Shown one piece after another: positions 5,703 through 9,902 of a stretch of DNA of 9,902 nucleotides; position 1 is the stretch's first letter, and every line of letters begins with the position of its first letter. Made by a program: the position numbers and the translations under genes. The notes beneath the pieces were generated by a model. It worked only from the letters and a program-made list of their open reading frames with translations. It did no database searches and was not told the origin of the DNA. Source of the stretch: JANRLJ01 sp034437895 (GTDB lineage Bacteria; Chloroflexota; Anaerolineae; Aggregatilineales; Phototrophicaceae); the NCBI GenBank assembly GCA_034437895.1, contig DAOTTO010000189.1, positions 1 through 9,902 of the forward strand. The letters are read 5' to 3'.

Positions 5703-8099
5703 ATGCGCGAAAAAATCACAGCAGGTATCGCTTTATTTTTATTGTTGATGAGCGTTTATCTGTTGACATATCGCGGCTTGCCCATGAGTGGTGACGAGAT
5801 TTTTATTTATGACAGCGCGACCAGCTTCGCCCAACGCGGGGACTTATACCGCGTTTACGAATATAACACCGTCGTCAGTCCGCCGAATCGATTAATCCCT
5901 AATGCAGACGGCTCGCCCTGGCTGCAACCCGTACAAGAGCCATTAATGGCGGTGCTGATTTCGCCTCTTTTAGGCTTTGCGCGGGCAATTGACGGCATCG
6001 GGACGATGCACATTGTCTGGTTATTTAATCTCGTGATTACGGCGCTGACCGCAATTAGCCTGTATGCGATTGCGCTGCAATGGGGCTATTCGATCCGTGT
6101 GGCGTGGGTTTTAGGTTTAAGTTATGGTATCGCCACCAACGCATGGTTTTATGGACGGCTCTTATTTCGGGAACCCATCACCGGACTTTTCCTCCTATGG
6201 GCTTTTGCCGCTGCTTTTACTCTCCAGAAAGCATGGGGAAGCCGCCGAATTCCTTATCGAACTGGTGCATTATTGATCGTCAGCTTTGGGCTGGCGTTTT
6301 TAACCAAAGTGGCTTCACTATTATTTTTACCCGCGCTGCTGATCGTCCTTTTGCCACCTTTATCCATGATCTGGAAGCGTTGGCGCATGGTGAGCGTCTT
6401 AGTCGGCTTGATGTTCGTATGTAGTATCTTCTTTATTCTTATCATGAGTAATAGCGATTTGGGTCAGCGTTATGCGCTTTCCACTTGGACTCAGCGCTTA
6501 ACCAGTATTCAATGGGCGTATGTGCTGGAAAGCATCTTAGGCTATCAATTCAGCCTAGGGCGCAGTCTGTGGCTTTACTCGCCAATTTTGTTAGCAGGAC
6601 TCTTCGGCGCAAGGCGCTTGATAGGGGAGGGGGAATGGCGATTAGTCGCTGGCGTGGTCGTGACGCTTTTGCTCTTGAGCGCGTGGTACGGAATCGCGCT
6701 GACGGTGGATTGGCTCGGCGGGTGGGGCTGGGGGCCGCGTTATCTTATCCCACTGCTGCCGCTGTTGATGCTGTGGGTTTTGCCCGTGATTCCGCGCCTG
6801 ACCACTTCCATGCGCCGCCTCGCTTTTGGGGGACTCGTGGCGTTGGGGGCGGGTATCCAATTCTTAGGGATGGCGGTGCCGCTTTCTAATTACTACACCG
6901 ATTTATTCTTGAACAACAAGATTTATGATTATGCGCTGATTTATAGTGACCGCGCCGCCGTCGATGCCCAATGGGGATGGATGGACGCAATCTGGGGATG
7001 GGAATGGTCGCCGATTCGCTATCATCTCACGCGGCTCAACTTTTCTCGACTGGATATTGCTTGGGCGGCTGTTGACGGATGGATTGCACCTGCTTTAGCC
7101 TTGAGCAGTTTATTGTTAATCTGCGTTTGGCTCTATTTCAATATTCGTACCAACGTCCTGATCTCACGTCTGATGATTGTCGTGGCGGCGATTTTATTGA
7201 GTCTCTCGCTACGTATGGGCTTAAACGCTTTACGTCACGATCCTCGCGTTATCGGCGACTATACCGATGTAGATGCTTTGGTACATCAGCTTAACACTAT
7301 CGCCCGTTATGATGAAGCCGTTTTCATTGACCGCCATCTCTATACGCCGATCTTCATGAATGCGTTCAAGCCGCTTATCCCGGTGGTCACGCTGGCTTAT
7401 GCCCCCGGCGAGTCTTATGACGCACAAGGGCCGCAGGTGATTTCGGATGATCTGATAGAGCAGGCCGGAGTTGAAAATGTCTATGGGCTCGATTGGTTTG
7501 GAGAGCAGCGCTCATCAGGGTTTGACATGGATAATTATATCTGGCTTGTGACCAGCAGCAGCCCGTTTGAAGCGGATAAACGCCGCCCGATTGAGCGCTA
7601 TCTTGTTGAGCATTACTTCCCAGTGCAGGAAATCAGCACATCGCCCCGCGCAAGAGCGATTCGGTTTTATATGTTCCCAGCGCCGATAGGCGAACCTGCT
7701 AACCCAACTGTTGCTTCTTTTGGCGGATTGCTGCGCCTTACTGGAGTTGATTTGCCGCTTGGGAATGTTTCCTATCCCAATCCAGACCTGCCGCTTTCGC
7801 TCGTATGGCAGCCAGAAGCGGCGATGACGATGGATTACAACATCAGCTTGTTTTTGCAAAATGAAGCAGGCGAAACAGTATGGCAACACGATGGACAGCC
7901 ACAGGCCACCTTCGGTTATACCTCGCGTTGGCAAGTCGGCGAACAATACCGCGATAATTATCTCGTGCCGCTTTCTCTATTGCCCAATGGCATATATCAT
8001 TTGATGGTCGCCGTCTATAATTGGCAAGATCAGCAGCGGCTTGCGGTTACAGCCACACAAGATAATGCCTTTTTGGTGACGGAGATGGTTGTTCGATAG
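5703..8099 (+). CDS. GT-C fold membrane glycosyltransferase (PMT/ArnT-like)
   Basis: A 798-residue integral membrane protein. After a first membrane helix (about 5-23) comes the loop motif LPMSGDEIFIYDSA, with D31-E32 at the place of the catalytic/metal aspartate of GT39/GT83-type GT-C enzymes. These transfer a sugar from a polyprenyl-phosphate donor to protein or lipid on the outer face of the membrane. About ten to twelve further helices follow (roughly 106-126, 133-150, 160-175, 187-220, 228-247, 291-303, 312-333, 346-363, 373-392, 456-478, 486-504). FREPITGLF at 155-163 and GWGWGPRYLIP at 340-350 match related bacterial families. Residues ~505-798 are extracytoplasmic; the last ~115 look like a beta-sandwich (LTGVDLP, then LSLVWQP, then SRWQVGEQYRDNY, then LPNGIYHLMVAVY), which I know from Chloroflexota glycosyltransferases. 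AAGGG precedes the ATG. Donor and acceptor are unknown. Confidence 0.8.
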   Translation: MREKITAGIALFLLLMSVYLLTYRGLPMSGDEIFIYDSATSFAQRGDLYRVYEYNTVVSPPNRLIPNADGSPWLQPVQEPLMAVLISPLLGFARAIDGIGTMHIVWLFNLVITALTAISLYAIALQWGYSIRVAWVLGLSYGIATNAWFYGRLLFREPITGLFLLWAFAAAFTLQKAWGSRRIPYRTGALLIVSFGLAFLTKVASLLFLPALLIVLLPPLSMIWKRWRMVSVLVGLMFVCSIFFILIMSNSDLGQRYALSTWTQRLTSIQWAYVLESILGYQFSLGRSLWLYSPILLAGLFGARRLIGEGEWRLVAGVVVTLLLLSAWYGIALTVDWLGGWGWGPRYLIPLLPLLMLWVLPVIPRLTTSMRRLAFGGLVALGAGIQFLGMAVPLSNYYTDLFLNNKIYDYALIYSDRAAVDAQWGWMDAIWGWEWSPIRYHLTRLNFSRLDIAWAAVDGWIAPALALSSLLLICVWLYFNIRTNVLISRLMIVVAAILLSLSLRMGLNALRHDPRVIGDYTDVDALVHQLNTIARYDEAVFIDRHLYTPIFMNAFKPLIPVVTLAYAPGESYDAQGPQVISDDLIEQAGVENVYGLDWFGEQRSSGFDMDNYIWLVTSSSPFEADKRRPIERYLVEHYFPVQEISTSPRARAIRFYMFPAPIGEPANPTVASFGGLLRLTGVDLPLGNVSYPNPDLPLSLVWQPEAAMTMDYNISLFLQNEAGETVWQHDGQPQATFGYTSRWQVGEQYRDNYLVPLSLLPNGIYHLMVAVYNWQDQQRLAVTATQDNAFLVTEMVVR

Positions 8100-8259
8100 G
8101 CTAACAAGGGGTGTAACGGTCTTATAGCCAATAAAAATGCTGTAACAGTTTTCAAGCAAGCATTTCTCTGCTACACTTAGCCCTTAACAAGTCCTTTAAA
8201 ACATACGAGCGATCTGCCCGCGCTATCTTCAGCAGTCCGTCGCGGAGCTTCAATACATT

Positions 8260-9381
8260 ATGAGTCAAAATAAAAGACCAAGCAGAAAAGTACAGCTTGA
8301 CACAGACCAATTAGCCTTTGCCAAAGAAGTGGCAAAGCAGCTTGGTGAAACCGATCAAGTTCCGAAACGTCAAATTCAACTGCTTATCGGTAAGTTAGGC
8401 ATCGAATTTGTGCAGCAAGTTCTTGACGAAACATTTGTTGTCGAGGCGAATGGCGGCATGATGGTCGCCGATAGAGCGCGCAAGCGCACCGTTGGCGGTG
8501 TATTCTTTCAGGTCGCGCGCGAAAAATTACCGCAAGAGCAGCGTGACATCATCTTTTTTAACTGGCGTGTCGCTCTGCGTCAGCACTATGAATCAGAAGC
8601 AAAACGTTTACCTTTCACTTGGAAAGAACGCAAGGCCATCATCGCGCCGCTTCTGGAAAATCAAGGAGAAGTGAGAGACGTGAAAATTACCCTGCTAGGA
8701 CAACCCGGCGCGATTGAACGCCGTAAGAATCTCGTCATTACCACGCTGATAGAGCAGCGCATCGAAGTGCCTGCCATGCCAAGTGGTGTTCCGCCTCTTC
8801 CTACCGACCCAACCACTTATGTGGTGTATATCAGCTCTAAACAATGGGAACAGGTTGAAGACCATGTCGGCAATGCTGAAGACCCCATGTTGATTGAAGG
8901 GTTTTGTGCCTACGATTCCGAAGTCAATGGGGTGACGATTTATGCCACCTATGTTTCTACCAAAAAGTTAGATCAGCGCGAGAAGAAACAAGCGAGAAGC
9001 GCAGCCAAGCAAGCAGCGATGAAATCACAGACGAAAAAAGAGCCTCAACCCAACGGCGAAAAACCCGCTGCCGAAAAGCCTGTTGCCGAAAAGTCTGCCG
9101 ATAAAGCTCCCGATAAACCCAATAACAAGCCCAAGAAGCAGCCTCCCGTGGCTGCCGTCGCCCCCGTCGCACCTGTGTTCACTATTCCCGATAATGTCCC
9201 CCCTGCGGTTGCTCAAAAACTAACCGATCTCTATACCGCTGCGGCCATGTTCCGTCAGAAAATCGCTTTGTTGGAGGCTAAACCCACCAGCCAGCAAGCC
9301 GGTTTAGATATGACACAAAAGCTGCTTAAAAATACCGAAAAACAGATTGAAACGCTCGAAAAGCAGTACGCCAACAATTAA
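8260..9381 (+). CDS. PHAX-type RNA-binding domain protein
   Basis: A 373-residue soluble protein. Residues ~15-100 resemble the helical RNA-binding domain of eukaryotic PHAX (the snRNA export adaptor): AKEVAKQLGE, then IGKLGIEFVQQVLDET, then the hallmark VEANGGMMVADRARKRTVGG and VFF (61-83). The human counterpart, as I recall it, has VEQNGG, SRRRTPGG and VFL in the same spacing. This domain binds single-stranded RNA with little sequence preference. Residues ~101-135 are basic and helical. Residues ~138-240 form a mixed alpha/beta region (YVVYISSKQWEQVEDHV, IEGFCAYDSEVNGVTIYATYV) that I cannot name. A lysine/proline/alanine linker (241-305, with repeated AEKP/DKP units) leads to a C-terminal coiled coil (about 316-371). 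The ribosome site is weak (GGAG 14 nt upstream). TACACT at about 8172-8177 may be its -10. It is not obviously cotranscribed with the glycosyltransferase, 160 nt upstream. Role inferred: RNA binding or chaperoning. Confidence 0.8.
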   Translation: MSQNKRPSRKVQLDTDQLAFAKEVAKQLGETDQVPKRQIQLLIGKLGIEFVQQVLDETFVVEANGGMMVADRARKRTVGGVFFQVAREKLPQEQRDIIFFNWRVALRQHYESEAKRLPFTWKERKAIIAPLLENQGEVRDVKITLLGQPGAIERRKNLVITTLIEQRIEVPAMPSGVPPLPTDPTTYVVYISSKQWEQVEDHVGNAEDPMLIEGFCAYDSEVNGVTIYATYVSTKKLDQREKKQARSAAKQAAMKSQTKKEPQPNGEKPAAEKPVAEKSADKAPDKPNNKPKKQPPVAAVAPVAPVFTIPDNVPPAVAQKLTDLYTAAAMFRQKIALLEAKPTSQQAGLDMTQKLLKNTEKQIETLEKQYANN

Positions 9382-9408
9382 AAACCCTTCTGCCTAAGTA
9401 ATAAAATC

Positions 9409-9543
9409 AGGACTTTCGCTTACCTCACCCCCCGGCCCCCTCTCCAATACTTGGAGAGGGGGAGAAAAACGCATCTTTAAGTCCCCTCTCCATGCAATGG
9501 GGAGGGGATGTAGGGGTGGGGTAAATGCGTGAGCGAAAGTCCT
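9409..9543. mobile_element. MITE-like hairpin element with terminal inverted repeats
   Basis: A 135-bp element bounded by 15-bp inverted repeats, AGGACTTTCGCTTAC (9409-9423) and GTGAGCGAAAGTCCT (9529-9543), 14 of 15 paired. Inside, TACCTCACCCC (9421-9431) pairs with GGGGTGGGGTA (9513-9523) with one T-G pair. Two hairpins follow: CCCCCTCTCCAA / TTGGAGAGGGGG (9436-9462, 12 perfect pairs, 3-nt loop) and TCCCCTCTCCAT / ATGGGGAGGGGA (9482-9508, one T-G pair). The whole can fold as a branched, cloverleaf-like structure. No coding capacity is credible. I see no certain target-site duplication. The type is familiar as a dispersed, non-autonomous intergenic repeat in Chloroflexota and some other phyla. 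It could also act as a terminator for the PHAX-domain gene, which ends 28 nt before it. Confidence 0.75.
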
Positions 9544-9623
9544 ATAGTATTTACTAAATTGGTTCTCAATCGTGAGGAGGTGATTTAAGCTAAAGGGGTG
9601 ATTGAATGAAAGCGAGTTGAACA

Positions 9624-9872
9624 ATGCACTTTAGAAACGAACACGAAATCCTTTTGCAAGATGAGCATCGGCGGCAGGATGCAGCCCGCCACCAGCAGAA
9701 TTATGAACTGGCCGCGGAAATTATGGAAAGGCGCAAGATCAGCCCGCGCCGCTATTTGTCGCATTTTATGGTGATGTTTTGGACGCGTCCCCGGTACGCG
9801 CAGCAACGGCAACCAGAGACACATACGCCTTCTGGGACGACAGCGGTGATTTTGCCATCCGCCGGGAAATAG
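9624..9872 (+). CDS. Small hypothetical protein
   Basis: An 82-residue, basic, charged protein of unknown family. The first ~50 residues look helical and protein-like (NEHEILLQDEHRRQDAARHQ, then YELAAEIMERRKISPRRYL); the middle SHFMVMFWTRPRY is hydrophobic and aromatic; the tail is rich in T, P and Q. The ATG at 9624 is preceded by no good ribosome site. A five-codon mini-ORF (9606-9620, M-K-A-S-stop) behind AGGGG ends 3 nt before it and could couple translation. The opposite strand also carries an open frame here, but it lacks protein-like composition. The remaining bases to 9902 show nothing I can support. Real gene is more likely than not. Confidence 0.5.
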   Translation: MHFRNEHEILLQDEHRRQDAARHQQNYELAAEIMERRKISPRRYLSHFMVMFWTRPRYAQQRQPETHTPSGTTAVILPSAGK

Positions 9873-9902
9873 CGAGGAACGGCGCATCTGCTCTGAGCAA
9901 GC

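Noticed and set aside
9394..9624. 76-aa leftward open frame through the MITE-like element
   Set aside because: Its peptide is a translation of the inverted repeats (P/G-rich) and is a known kind of spurious prediction.
9585..9887. 100-aa leftward open frame
   Set aside because: It lies opposite the more protein-like 82-aa frame, lacks a ribosome site and is rich in R, H, P and C typical of antisense frames.

Overview
The window looks like bacterial chromosome (or a large secondary replicon or integrated element) of moderate G+C. It is most likely from the Chloroflexota (Anaerolineae-like). This rests on three things read from the sequence and compared from memory: a large GT-C membrane glycosyltransferase with a C-terminal beta-rich domain of a type common in that phylum, a bacterial protein with a PHAX-type RNA-binding domain, and a hairpin-rich CCTCACCCC/CCCCTCTCC intergenic element. 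The assignment is an inference; there is no rRNA or tRNA to anchor it.

Layout. Positions 1-3246 hold a leftward partition-type module: a promoter (3219-3246), a Bro-N/antirepressor-like gene (2325-3167), parA (1490-2266), parB (225-1484) and, downstream of parB, a tandem array of 44-bp units (46-203). Each array unit carries a CTCCGA-G-TCGGAG dyad. A fifth, longer version of the dyad lies inside the parB coding sequence (465-479). This is the organisation expected of a ParABS system with its centromere next to parB. No replication initiator is visible.

Positions 3324-4889 hold three rightward genes: a MazG-like nucleotide pyrophosphohydrolase, a small YkvA/DUF1232 membrane protein and a DUF3891-like protein. 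They end at a bidirectional terminator (4891-4916). That terminator also closes a leftward small membrane-protein ORF (4930-5082), short enough to be missed by a length cutoff. Further right is a leftward CsbD-family stress protein (5291-5506) with its own terminator (5237-5263).

Positions 5703-9381 hold two large rightward genes: the 798-aa GT-C glycosyltransferase and a 373-aa protein whose N-terminus closely resembles the RNA-binding domain of the eukaryotic snRNA export adaptor PHAX. Downstream is a 135-bp MITE-like element (9409-9543) with 15-bp terminal inverted repeats and two internal 12-bp hairpins, followed by a small uncharacterised ORF (9624-9872).

The strongest leads are the bacterial PHAX-domain protein and the proposed centromere array with its copy inside parB.
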